Of a DNA stretch of 64,000 nucleotides, positions 47,160-55,403 are shown in pieces (position 1 is the stretch's first letter; each line of letters begins with the position of its first letter). The position numbers and the translations under genes were made by a program. This stretch comes from Neobacillus sp. CF12. Its GTDB lineage: Bacteria > Bacillota > Bacilli > Bacillales > Cytobacillaceae. The stretch is from positions 2,611,001 through 2,675,000 of the forward strand of contig NZ_JAUCEU010000007.1 of NCBI RefSeq assembly GCF_030348765.1, given 5' to 3'. The notes under the pieces were generated by a model that worked only from the letters and a program-made list of their open reading frames with translations, was not told the DNA's origin and ran no database searches.

Positions 47160-48152
47160 TTATAGATTCCTAAGTTCCGAAAAAACTTGATCATTTATTT
47201 TAAAATATAATGATTGGCCGTAACTAATATATCCTCCCTTGATTACACCTAATGTAACAGTCGTTCCATCAGTTAGATGTAATGTTAATTCTTTATATTG
47301 ATCATTGTTTCGAAAATCACCTATTTTTGCTTCTACATCTTGTATTAAGTATGGCTTAGCTTTTTTTAGTTCTTCTAAGAATGTATTGATTACCTCTAAG
47401 TTCTTAATATTCTTGAAATTATTCACATTGCTTAACGAATCCTCATACGATCTAGATTTTACTTCTTGTAAATTTTTCACCAAACGCAACTTACCGAAAA
47501 TATCGTTTCCATCATTTACAGTAATTCCAGTTAAACTCTCGTAAAACTCTGCAAAAACTTCTCCATTTATTTCGTCATAAGTCATAATCCGAAAGACCTC
47601 TTTATACCCTTTTACTGAGTAAACATCGATTTCTCCTATTGTCGATGCAAACTCTTCCGCATATTTATCTTGTTTACTCCATTCATCTATACCAGCTTTT
47701 GTCTTACCTAACTTTTCACCTTTTATCTCAGAAACTTTATTTCTATCAATGGTTGTTGGTGATTGAGTATAAATTTTACCTTTATAAACAATTAATGGCA
47801 TCATTTTAGCTGGACCAGTTTCTGGTAATTCGATCGCAGGAATTGCTACCTCTGAATTACTTGATTGATCTTTAATACTTGATGATATCTGTTTAGAATT
47901 GTTTGTAGTACTTTGGGAGTTGTAATAACTATAACCAACAAAAATTAGAATAACTGTAATTGCTACTGAAGGAATTATTTTAGTTACAACGAATCTACTA
48001 GAAACATATTTTAATAATTTAATAGTACGTCTATTATCTATTCTTCTTGCAGAGTCTCTTAGTTTTTTTTCAGTTGAGATAACAAACTCTTCATTTGGAT
48101 TTTGGGGATATGCTTCCCGAATTAAATCAAACAAATCATTGTCATTTTGCAT
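47160..48152 (-). CDS. Putative membrane anti-sigma factor
   Basis: 330 residues: cytoplasmic N-terminus to about 55, one membrane segment (about 57-77, IIPSVAITVILIFVGYSYY) and an outer domain of 250 residues without a name I know. It overlaps the ECF sigma gene by 11 nt, the standard layout for a sigma / anti-sigma pair, which is the basis for the call; no zinc motif is seen at the N-terminus. The outer domain shares long stretches (GKIYTQ, IGEKLG-like, IDEWSKQ, EEFASTIG, FRIMTY, AEFYE, FGKL) with the broken protein at 55404-56371, so both belong to one family. What it senses is unknown. Confidence 0.75.
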   Translation of the reverse strand: MQNDNDLFDLIREAYPQNPNEEFVISTEKKLRDSARRIDNRRTIKLLKYVSSRFVVTKIIPSVAITVILIFVGYSYYNSQSTTNNSKQISSSIKDQSSNSEVAIPAIELPETGPAKMMPLIVYKGKIYTQSPTTIDRNKVSEIKGEKLGKTKAGIDEWSKQDKYAEEFASTIGEIDVYSVKGYKEVFRIMTYDEINGEVFAEFYESLTGITVNDGNDIFGKLRLVKNLQEVKSRSYEDSLSNVNNFKNIKNLEVINTFLEELKKAKPYLIQDVEAKIGDFRNNDQYKELTLHLTDGTTVTLGVIKGGYISYGQSLYFKINDQVFSELRNL

Positions 48153-48681
48153 GTCGAATTACCTCCTCTGCATTTAAATTTAACATCTTTTTGAGGTCTT
48201 TTATTGCTCGGTGGTAATCCACTTTCACCTTTGACTCACTACAGTTAAGGATTTTGGATGTTTCTTTTACTGGCAATTCATTTATACCCCTAAAAATTAC
48301 AACAGCCCTATATTTAGGCTTTAATTTAGAGATAGCTTCATGAATTAACATTTTCATTTCATTTTGTTCGATTAACTCATTAGGGCCTTTATTTGACGAT
48401 TCTATTTGCTTGAAAAAACCTTCACTGAAGATTGAAGAAAATCTTTTCTTTCTGTAGTGATCTACGGCTACATGTTTTGCAATTGAAAATATCCAAGTCT
48501 TTAAATTATTTTCATTTTTGAAGGTAGATAAATTGTAAAGAACTCTAATAAAAACTTCCTGAGTTAAATCTTCTGCATCGTTTTGATTCCCTGAAAAACA
48601 AACAAGAAACCTGTAAACCTCTAAATAATATTTACTATAGATTTTACTAATGCTATCTTCCAAGTTGTCTAAGTCAATCAA
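48142..48681 (-). CDS. ECF RNA polymerase sigma factor
   Basis: 179 residues with region 2 (DAEDLTQEVFIRVLYNLSTF, LKTWIFSIAKHVAVDHYRK) and region 4 (LKPKYRAVVIFRGINELPVK, SKVKVDYHRAIKDLKKML). The start is a TTG with GAGGGGGG upstream. The next gene overlaps it and encodes a membrane protein, likely its anti-sigma. Downstream genes in the same direction are an exported protease and an Ig-like repeat protein, the best guesses for its targets. The ECF group cannot be assigned from sequence reading alone. Confidence 0.93.
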   Translation of the reverse strand: MIDLDNLEDSISKIYSKYYLEVYRFLVCFSGNQNDAEDLTQEVFIRVLYNLSTFKNENNLKTWIFSIAKHVAVDHYRKKRFSSIFSEGFFKQIESSNKGPNELIEQNEMKMLIHEAISKLKPKYRAVVIFRGINELPVKETSKILNCSESKVKVDYHRAIKDLKKMLNLNAEEVIRHAK

Positions 48682-48775
48682 ACTATTCCCCCCTCGATTA
48701 TGTATTCTATTATTATTCGTTTGAACTGTTTGAATGGTTACAAGAATTTTTCACAAAAAAAGCAGATTGATTTTG

Positions 48776-48805
48776 AACTGCCCCAATAAAGTTAGTGGAC
48801 AAAAT
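48776..48805. mobile_element. Remnant of an IS3-type terminal repeat
   Basis: TGAACTGCCCCAATAAAG followed by TTAGTGGACAAA resembles an IS3/IS150-group end (TGAACTGCCCC...AAAGTTGGACA). No transposase is present near it, and no matching second end was found. The rest of the 48682-48939 gap shows no gene. Confidence 0.4.
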
Positions 48806-48939
48806 AAAGTAGGGAAACCTCTCTCGAGGCTTACCCAAATGTTACAATGACTTAGAAACTTTACACCTTTGTATCTTCCCTAAGTATTTATAACCAGCAC
48901 ACAGCTAAAGTTTAATAAAAGTCGAAGTAAAGAGGCTGT

Positions 48940-49965
48940 CTACTTTATTTCTACAATACCAGCGGACAGAGTCGATGAACGAGAATTTGTGCAGTTAGGA
49001 GAATTCTCTCGACCGGATATGATTAATCTATCTCTTACTGCAAAGTACTCTTGATGGAGCTTATCCACGAACGCTGCTGTACTTGTGATCTCATTAATAA
49101 CTCCGATGCCCTGACCACAACCCCAGATATCCTTCCACGGCTTCGCCTCCCCTGCAAAATTCATCTTAGTTGGATCGCTTTCGGGAAGTGTGTTGGGATC
49201 CAAACCTGCAGCTCGGATTGATGGTGCAAGATAATTCCCATTCACACCAGTGAAGAGATTACTATAAACAATGTCGTCAGACGTACACTCTACGATTGCT
49301 TGCTTATACGCATCTGAAGCACGTGCTTCGTGAGTCGCAATGAAAGGCGATCCTATATAAGCAAAATCAGCCCCCATGGCTTGGGCGGCCAGTACCCCGC
49401 TCCCGTTAGCGATAGATCCAGCCAAAGCTAGCGGACCGTCGAACCATTGTCGAATTTCTTGAATCAATGCAAACGGGCTCTTCATGCCAGCATGACCGCC
49501 AGCACCTGTGGCAACTGCAATTAAACCGTCTGCACCTTTTTCGATTGCCTTGTGCGCAAAAGTGTTATTGGTCACATCATGCAAAACAAATCCTCCGTAG
49601 TTGTGTACTGCAACATTTATATCCTCGCGTGCACCAAGGGACGTAATAATGATGGGAACTTTGTACTTCGCACACATTTCCATGTCGTGTTCTATCCGAT
49701 CATTAGACTTGTGCACAATCTGATTAATGGCAAACGGCGCGGCTGGTCGATCTGGATGTCGTGCGTTATGAGATGCGAGCTCCTCCGTAATTTCCGCCAA
49801 CCATTCGTCGAGCAATGAGGCGGGCCTAGCATTCAGAGCGGGCATAGATCCAACGATTCCAGCTTTACATTGCGCGATTACTAACTTGGGATTACTAATT
49901 ATGAAAAGTGGTGAGCCGATTACAGGAATTCTCAATCTTTTAAGTATTGACGGCATTTTTGACAT
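48940..49965 (-). CDS. NAD(P)H-dependent flavin oxidoreductase / nitronate monooxygenase
   Basis: 341 residues, class I nitronate-monooxygenase-like TIM barrel with FMN-binding motifs IPVIGSPLFIISNP near the start, ATGAGGHAG in the middle and LAGSIANGSGVLAAQAMGAD with YIGSPFIATHEA. It may detoxify alkyl nitronates such as propionate-3-nitronate or act as an enoyl reductase. The codon choice is more GC-rich than most neighbours, hinting at transfer. It lies 52 nt after the MDR oxidoreductase gene, same strand, so both likely form one transcript. The C-terminus runs into an IS-like end, which may have altered the last residues. Confidence 0.9.
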   Translation of the reverse strand: MSKMPSILKRLRIPVIGSPLFIISNPKLVIAQCKAGIVGSMPALNARPASLLDEWLAEITEELASHNARHPDRPAAPFAINQIVHKSNDRIEHDMEMCAKYKVPIIITSLGAREDINVAVHNYGGFVLHDVTNNTFAHKAIEKGADGLIAVATGAGGHAGMKSPFALIQEIRQWFDGPLALAGSIANGSGVLAAQAMGADFAYIGSPFIATHEARASDAYKQAIVECTSDDIVYSNLFTGVNGNYLAPSIRAAGLDPNTLPESDPTKMNFAGEAKPWKDIWGCGQGIGVINEITSTAAFVDKLHQEYFAVRDRLIISGRENSPNCTNSRSSTLSAGIVEIK

Positions 49966-50017
49966 GCGGTCTCTATTCCTCCGTTCTAACGGTTAATTTT
50001 CTTTTGTAATTACTTAT

Positions 50018-51043
50018 TTATTTTGAGAGTGACGGATCAGCTACTTTCACAAGCTGTTTTCCGAGGTTTTCTCCTGTAAACAACCCAAGGAAGGCATTTA
50101 CTGTATTTTCAAGGCCTTCAACGATGTTTTCTTTGTATTTTAATCTACCTTCCGATACCCATTCCGCCAATTGGGAGATCCCTTCACCAAAGCGATCCGA
50201 GTAGTCACTAACTATATAACCTTTCATTAATGAACTGGTAACCAGCAGTTGGGATTGGATACGAGGCCCTGTATCCACTTTTTCTAAGTTGTACAATGCA
50301 ATTTGACCACACAACGGAATGCGGGCTTTATTATTAAGAAGCGACATGACAGCATCAGAAATAGAACCCCCGACATTATCAAAGTAGATATCTACCCCAT
50401 TCGGACATGCTTCTGCCAAAGCTGTCTTCAAATTAGACGTTGTTTTGTAGTTGATAGCAGCATCAAATCCCAAATCGTCAACCAGGTATTTATTTTTTTC
50501 ACCAGACCCGGCAATCCCCACGACTCTACAACCTTTGATCTTTGCGATTTGTCCCACAACCATACCCACGGCACCCGCAGCCCCGGATACGACAACTGTC
50601 TCCCCGGCTTTTGGTTGACCGATATCTAGCAATCCAAAGTAAGCGGTCAGACCCGGCATCCCTAATACGCCCAGAGATGTCGTAATAGGTGCAATGTCCG
50701 TATTTATTTTTCTTACGTGCTTCCCTTTCGCAACTGAATATTTCTGCCAGCCGAGGGTCCCGAGGACAATGTCTCCTTCTTTAAAGTCAGGATCATTCGA
50801 TTCTATGACCTCGCCCACAACACCACCCGTGACTACTTCGTTTATCTGAAAAGGTGGAATATAAGATTTTCGGTCATTCATCCTGCCACGCATATATGGA
50901 TCTACTGATAGGTACAGCGTGCGAATGAGAACTTCCCCTTCATTCGCTTGAGGCACTGGTTGTTCAATCATCCTAAAATTTTCGTCGGTTGGCATCCCTT
51001 TTGGTCTGCTGGCCAAGATAATTTGCTGATTGGCTTTGGTCAT
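50018..51043 (-). CDS. MDR-family NADP-dependent oxidoreductase (YfmJ/CurA-like)
   Basis: 341 residues, medium-chain dehydrogenase/reductase of the prostaglandin-reductase / curcumin-reductase type, without zinc. Marks are LSVDPYMRGRM, the nucleotide-binding GAAGAVGMVVGQIAKIKG and DIYFDNVGG. It reduces activated double bonds with NADPH. The start was set at 51043, with TTAGGAGTG 8 nt upstream; a GTG at 51052 would lie inside that site. It precedes the flavin oxidoreductase. A LysR-type promoter-like repeat lies about 400 bp upstream in matching direction. Confidence 0.92.
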   Translation of the reverse strand: MTKANQQIILASRPKGMPTDENFRMIEQPVPQANEGEVLIRTLYLSVDPYMRGRMNDRKSYIPPFQINEVVTGGVVGEVIESNDPDFKEGDIVLGTLGWQKYSVAKGKHVRKINTDIAPITTSLGVLGMPGLTAYFGLLDIGQPKAGETVVVSGAAGAVGMVVGQIAKIKGCRVVGIAGSGEKNKYLVDDLGFDAAINYKTTSNLKTALAEACPNGVDIYFDNVGGSISDAVMSLLNNKARIPLCGQIALYNLEKVDTGPRIQSQLLVTSSLMKGYIVSDYSDRFGEGISQLAEWVSEGRLKYKENIVEGLENTVNAFLGLFTGENLGKQLVKVADPSLSK

Positions 51044-51237
51044 TTTAAACACTCCTAAACTACTTTTATTTTAGAGAAGCAACACAACATATATGGATGT
51101 GTTTATTCAAGATCTAAGTGAACCCGTCTCACTAGGGTATAATCCACGCGCCGAAAAGGTAATAAATGTCTTTTAAAAAAGGAAATGGTTCTGTCTCAAA
51201 GAGGTAAACGGGAAAATGGATTACATATTTTTTTTAG

Positions 51238-51414
51238 TCATTTCTTCTTCACCTCCTTTAATAGATAATTGTTACCATTCTGCCTCCATTGGCGGGGAGA
51301 CACGCCTAACTGCCGCACAGCTGTGTCTTCATCTACTTCTGGAATCTCGCTAAATTTTTTAGCAGCATTAAGCATCCGTTCTTCTCCAATCGTTCTACGG
51401 ACTTTGCCATCAAT
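51238..51414 (-). pseudogene. C-terminal gene fragment, unknown family
   Basis: An open stretch of 58 codons without a start, preceded by an in-frame TAA at 51415, encoding KVRRTIGEERMLNAAKKF, then EVDEDTAVRQLGVSPRQWRQ and ending KEVKKK. The regular charged, helical composition looks like real protein end, not chance. I do not recognise the family. The remaining DNA between 51044 and 51639 holds this fragment, one arm of an inverted repeat and a terminator. Confidence 0.45.
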
Positions 51415-51444
51415 TTAGGTTTCTCTAGATTTAACTAAAATTTA

Positions 51445-51534
51445 CTATTCAGGATTGCATTTTAATTTTATAACTCCATTTTTATTAAAGTAAAATTAAT
51501 AATAGTTAATTAGAATTAAGTTCAGCTTAAATGG
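51445..51534. repeat. Inverted repeat flanking lysR gene, left arm
   Basis: About 90 bp that match the reverse complement of 52546-52640; the inner 51 bp (about 51484-51534) agree with two mismatches, the outer part is more diverged with a small gap. The right arm is the intergenic region in front of the lysR gene, so this arm looks like an inverted copy of a LysR-type promoter/operator region. Confidence 0.9.
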
Positions 51535-51573
51535 AAATTAAAAGTGTCGCTACACATAGAAAATTATTCACAT

Positions 51574-51605
51574 AAAAACCTGCTCGATAAGCATCAGGAG
51601 CAGGT
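51574..51605 (-). terminator. Terminator of lysR-type gene
   Basis: ACCTGCTC / GAGCAGGT arms (51578-51585, 51598-51605), minus-strand T run (plus AAAAA at 51574-51578). Confidence 0.78.
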
Positions 51606-51639
51606 CAAATTTTCTATCATAATATTTTATTATGGGTTG

Positions 51640-52536
51640 TTACTGTAGACATGATTTCAGATATTTTACAAATTTATGGATCAAGCTTGATGAATGTTTA
51701 TCCTTTGACCAAACCACGTGAATGGAAATAGTAGTGATTTTTTTATTTACATCTATTTCGAGAGGGATTACCTTTCCATTTAAGACATAGGGATCATTTT
51801 TCATGTAATAGTCCGGTGCCAAGCTTATTCCAATATCTTCTGCCACAGCACTTTTAATCACATCAACATTACTCGATGTAAACACGATATTAATTTCTCC
51901 CAAATCACGGAATAATTCCTGTGTTAACCACTTAAAATAGTCATCTTTATATATAATAAAAGGCGAATTTATCAGTTCTTGAGGCTTTACGCTTTTGTTG
52001 CAAGCTAACAAAGAATTTCTATTTACATAAACCTTAATTTCAGATTCCAATAACAGTTCACTGCTTAAATCATCATCAATATTCAACTCGTTCCCAGCAA
52101 TCAACCCTATATCAATTTTATGCTGTTTCACATCATGGATAATTTCTTCTGTACTACTTTCAGTAATTTGAAAATCCATGAGAGGATAATCAGTCTTAAT
52201 ACTGGACTTTGCTTTGAGCAAAATGGGCATTACACCTGTTATAGCTGCTACCTTCATGTCCCCCCTATTTAAGGTGCTAAAAGAACTTACCATTTCTTGC
52301 AGCTTATGAACGTTCATCAATATCTGAATGGCTTGTTTGATGACTAATTCTCCTTCATACGTTGGTACCGCGTTTTGCCCCCGTGATCGAATAAATATTT
52401 TTACTCCTAATTCATCTTCTAATTGTGTAATTGACTGGCTAATTCCTGATGGAGATACGTGCAGATTTTTTGATGCATTAATAATCGAACCTGTTTTGGC
52501 AACTTCAAGAATATATTCTAATTGTTCAATATACAT
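51640..52536 (-). CDS. LysR-family regulator
   Basis: 298 residues with an N-terminal winged helix (MYIEQLEYILEVAKTGSIIN, then LHVSPSGISQSITQLEDELG) and a periplasmic-binding-like effector domain (IDIGLIAGNELNIDD). Complete and free of breaks. It is divergent from the 3-hydroxyacyl-CoA dehydrogenase at 52762, its likely target. The gene is enclosed by inverted copies of its own promoter region (51445-51534 and 52546-52640), an odd arrangement. GGGAGG precedes the start. Confidence 0.93.
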   Translation of the reverse strand: MYIEQLEYILEVAKTGSIINASKNLHVSPSGISQSITQLEDELGVKIFIRSRGQNAVPTYEGELVIKQAIQILMNVHKLQEMVSSFSTLNRGDMKVAAITGVMPILLKAKSSIKTDYPLMDFQITESSTEEIIHDVKQHKIDIGLIAGNELNIDDDLSSELLLESEIKVYVNRNSLLACNKSVKPQELINSPFIIYKDDYFKWLTQELFRDLGEINIVFTSSNVDVIKSAVAEDIGISLAPDYYMKNDPYVLNGKVIPLEIDVNKKITTISIHVVWSKDKHSSSLIHKFVKYLKSCLQ

Positions 52537-52545
52537 TTTTACCTC

Positions 52546-52640
52546 CCATTTAAGCTGAACTTAATTCTAATTAACAACTATTAATTTTACTTTAATAATA
52601 ATGAAATTATAAAATAAATACAAATACTCATCCTGAATAG
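52546..52640. repeat. Inverted repeat flanking lysR gene, right arm
   Basis: Right arm, starting 10 nt upstream of the lysR-type start codon and covering the LysR side of the intergenic region. It includes AAGCTGAACTTAATTC and AGTTGTTAATTAG-like elements and should hold the LysR binding site and one promoter. Confidence 0.9.
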
Positions 52641-52761
52641 GCAATTGAAGTAGAAAATCACACGATTAATCAGGTTAGAAGGAAAAACAAAGTGCAAGAT
52701 TGTTTGGGGACAAATAAAAAAGGCTAGAATAACGTTAATAAAGTATAGGGGGAATTTATAT

Positions 52762-53655
52762 ATGAATTATAAAAACATTACTGTTGCTGGTGGAGGAGTT
52801 TTAGGAAGTCAAATTGCATTCCAAGCAGCTTTTAAAGGTTTTGAAGTATCCTTATACGATATCAACGATAGCGCATTAGAAATGACGGATACGCGTTTCA
52901 AATACTACATGGAACGTTACAAAGATGATATCGTAGCTACACATGAAGAATTGGAAGCTGCATATAACCGATTAACACTGTATACCGATTTGGCGAAAGC
53001 GGTTGAAAACGCAGATTTAGTTATTGAAGCGATTCCTGAATTGGTTGAAGTTAAAAAAGATTTTTATCAAAAATTAGCTAAAGTTGCACCAGAAAAGACT
53101 GTTTTTGCTTCTAACACTTCCACCTTGTTACCAAGTCAGTTCGCTGAATTTACAGGTAGACCTCATAAATTCTTAGCATTGCATTTCGCTAATGAAATTT
53201 GGAAATTTAATGTTGCAGAAATTATGAAACACCCAGGAACAAAAGAAGAATACTTTAATGAAGTCATCGAATTTGCAAAAGTAATTGGAATGGTGCCAAT
53301 TCCGATTCATAAAGAACAACCGGGATATGTAATGAATTCGCTACTTGTTCCGTTTTTATTCGCAGCTCAAAAATTACTTATAAACGGAGTTTCTGACCCA
53401 GAATCCATTGACAAAACATGGATGCTTACCGCAGGAGCACCATTTGGTCCATTCGCATGGCTAGATATTATTGGAATTAATACTGCCTATAATGTTGCTA
53501 AATCAATGGGAGAACAAGGTGATGAAGAAAGTGCTCAAATAGCGGATTATCTGAAAAGAGAACTGATCGATAAAGGAAAACTAGGAAAACAAACTGGTGA
53601 AGGATTCTATAAATATCCAAATCCTAAATATTTAGACAGCGATTTCTTAAAATAA
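52762..53655 (+). CDS. 3-hydroxyacyl-CoA dehydrogenase
   Basis: 297 residues, single-function NAD-binding 3-hydroxyacyl/3-hydroxybutyryl-CoA dehydrogenase. The N-terminus has the Rossmann motif VAGGGVLGSQIA and the NAD-selecting Asp in LYDIND; SNTSTLLPS and ALHFANEIWKFNVAEI follow; the C-terminal half has GYVMNSLLVP and GAPFGPFAWLDIIG. The usual family sequence has HFFNP where this has HFAN, so substrate choice may differ from fatty-acid beta-oxidation. AGGGGGAA site precedes the ATG. It is divergent from a LysR gene that likely controls it. Confidence 0.92.
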   Translation: MNYKNITVAGGGVLGSQIAFQAAFKGFEVSLYDINDSALEMTDTRFKYYMERYKDDIVATHEELEAAYNRLTLYTDLAKAVENADLVIEAIPELVEVKKDFYQKLAKVAPEKTVFASNTSTLLPSQFAEFTGRPHKFLALHFANEIWKFNVAEIMKHPGTKEEYFNEVIEFAKVIGMVPIPIHKEQPGYVMNSLLVPFLFAAQKLLINGVSDPESIDKTWMLTAGAPFGPFAWLDIIGINTAYNVAKSMGEQGDEESAQIADYLKRELIDKGKLGKQTGEGFYKYPNPKYLDSDFLK

Positions 53656-53662
53656 AAAATAG

Positions 53663-53697
53663 AAAAATCACATCCATTATCGGTTGTGATTTTTTTG
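53663..53697 (+). terminator. Terminator of hydroxyacyl-CoA dehydrogenase gene
   Basis: AAAAATCACA / TGTGATTTTT arms followed by further T, 8 nt after the stop. Confidence 0.82.
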
Positions 53698-53831
53698 CAT
53701 ATATCCTATAATAGAGTTCGTTTATTTTAACGATTTCGCAATTTTATGCAAAATATGTTTCAAACATCATTTGAAATTTTTTTCAGCGACTGCTTAAACA
53801 ACAGAAGAAATTACTATGCAAATAGTAACCC

Positions 53832-55277
53832 TTATCTTCGGGTATAAGTATGTTTGCTTTTAATAAGTTTCTGTAAATCTTCTCTATAAAATGTATCTTT
53901 TAATTCCTGCATTTTAAATGGAATTAAAGGTGAAAGGTAGGGAACACCTACTGATTTTAGACTCACCATATAAATGATTAGAATGGTTGTAGCAATGATT
54001 AAACCGTTAAACCCAAAAAAATTAGCAATAATCAAAAAAAGCATCCTTAAAGTGGCATCAGGTGCAACTAGACCTCTGTTAGCCCCTAAGAAACTAGAAA
54101 GAGCGGTTATCCCGATAACGATTAGACTGACTGGATGGATTAATTTAGCAGTAACCGCTGTTTCGCCAATTACTATGGTTCCAATTAAAGATACCAAAAT
54201 TACCCCACTTTTCGGAAGACGAAACGCAACATCTACTAGCATTCTGATCAAAAATAAAAGAATAAAAATTTCCCAAAATGTTGGCAAGAGCTCATCCTTA
54301 GAAATAATTGCTTTTGAAATTTTGCCTGGCAAATCATCTTTATGAAAATTTGCGATCGTAATATAAACGCCAGGCAGATATACTGCTAATATAAAGGCAA
54401 TCAATCGCATGATTCGGTTAGTAAACCTGCCCATTGATATATGATAGTCATCAGGGGCATGCATAAAATCAATAAATAAAGCAGGGGCTATGATGGCGAA
54501 AGGGTACCCATCCACAATCACTACCACTCTTCCTTCGAATAAGGAAGATACTACCCCGTCAATTCGTTCTGAATGTCTTACCCGAGGAAAAAAAGACTTT
54601 GGTTTTCCTTCTAACACATCCTCCAATACTCTTTCACTAAGGACATACTTTATGGTTAGACTTTTTAGCCTCTTTTTAACTTCTTTTAATATTCTTTTAT
54701 CAACAATATCTTCAATATATAATACAGAAACAGATGTTGGTGAAAAAGAGCCAAATTCTACTGTTTCTACACAAAAATCGGGAGTTTTTAATGAACTTCT
54801 AATCAAATTAATATTTGTTTTCATTTTTTCTGTTAATCCAATTTGTGGACCTCTTGCTGTACGTTCTCCTATTGCTGCTTCAATGCTTCTTTCCACCCAA
54901 TTAGGAGATGGTATAATGATTCCTTTTCGATACCCGTTAATCAGTAAAACGGTATTCCCTTGTACGATGGCATCGGTTAATTCTTTATACTGCGTAGTGG
55001 TTTTCACATCTGCCGATTCAATAATTCTTTCAATTATTTGATCAATGATTGATTCCTCAAAACCTGCAGTTTTAAATTGTTCTAATAAAGGCTTGACCAC
55101 ATAATTCTGAATAATATCTAAATCAATAATTCCGTCCAGATAGACAATTCCTATTTCGAAAGAACCTTCGAAGCCCACCTTTATATTTCTTACGATAAGG
55201 TCAGATGTATCGTGAAAAGTATTCTTTATATTTATGATATTTTCTTTAAGGCATTTTTGAATTTCTATGTTAGGCAT
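53832..55277 (-). CDS. GerA-family spore germination protein (A subunit)
   Basis: 481 residues, the length of GerAA/GerKA-type subunits. A soluble N-terminal part (to about 280, with DLIVRNIKVG, VVIVDGYPFAIIAPALFIDF near its end) is followed by about five membrane segments (LIAFILAVYLPGVYITI onward) and a short hydrophilic tail. These proteins form germinant receptors in the spore inner membrane with B and C subunits. No gerB- or gerC-type gene is adjacent, so it is an orphan or its partners are elsewhere. GGGAGGAAG lies before the ATG. Confidence 0.92.
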   Translation of the reverse strand: MPNIEIQKCLKENIINIKNTFHDTSDLIVRNIKVGFEGSFEIGIVYLDGIIDLDIIQNYVVKPLLEQFKTAGFEESIIDQIIERIIESADVKTTTQYKELTDAIVQGNTVLLINGYRKGIIIPSPNWVERSIEAAIGERTARGPQIGLTEKMKTNINLIRSSLKTPDFCVETVEFGSFSPTSVSVLYIEDIVDKRILKEVKKRLKSLTIKYVLSERVLEDVLEGKPKSFFPRVRHSERIDGVVSSLFEGRVVVIVDGYPFAIIAPALFIDFMHAPDDYHISMGRFTNRIMRLIAFILAVYLPGVYITIANFHKDDLPGKISKAIISKDELLPTFWEIFILLFLIRMLVDVAFRLPKSGVILVSLIGTIVIGETAVTAKLIHPVSLIVIGITALSSFLGANRGLVAPDATLRMLFLIIANFFGFNGLIIATTILIIYMVSLKSVGVPYLSPLIPFKMQELKDTFYREDLQKLIKSKHTYTRR

Positions 55278-55354
55278 CCTTCTTCCTCCCTTAAAGTTAG
55301 TATTAGTAAATGTAAAAATACTATTACTATTTTACGTAACCTGCACCATTAGAA

Positions 55355-55384
55355 AAAGAAAAAGGCTGCTATTTTTTTGCAGCC
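55355..55384 (-). terminator. Terminator of the broken sigma/anti-sigma locus
   Basis: GGCTGC / GCAGCC arms (55364-55369, 55379-55384) with minus-strand TTTTTC run; 20 nt after the last stop. Confidence 0.75.
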
Positions 55385-55403
55385 AGTTCTTTAATGAAAG
55401 CAC

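Noticed and set aside
52762..53655. Assigning the hydroxyacyl-CoA dehydrogenase to the same pathway as the thiolase and acyl-CoA dehydrogenase at 11.8-14.3 kb
   Set aside because: They are 38 kb apart with different regulators (LysR versus IclR), and the HFANE variant hints at another substrate; no sequence evidence links them.
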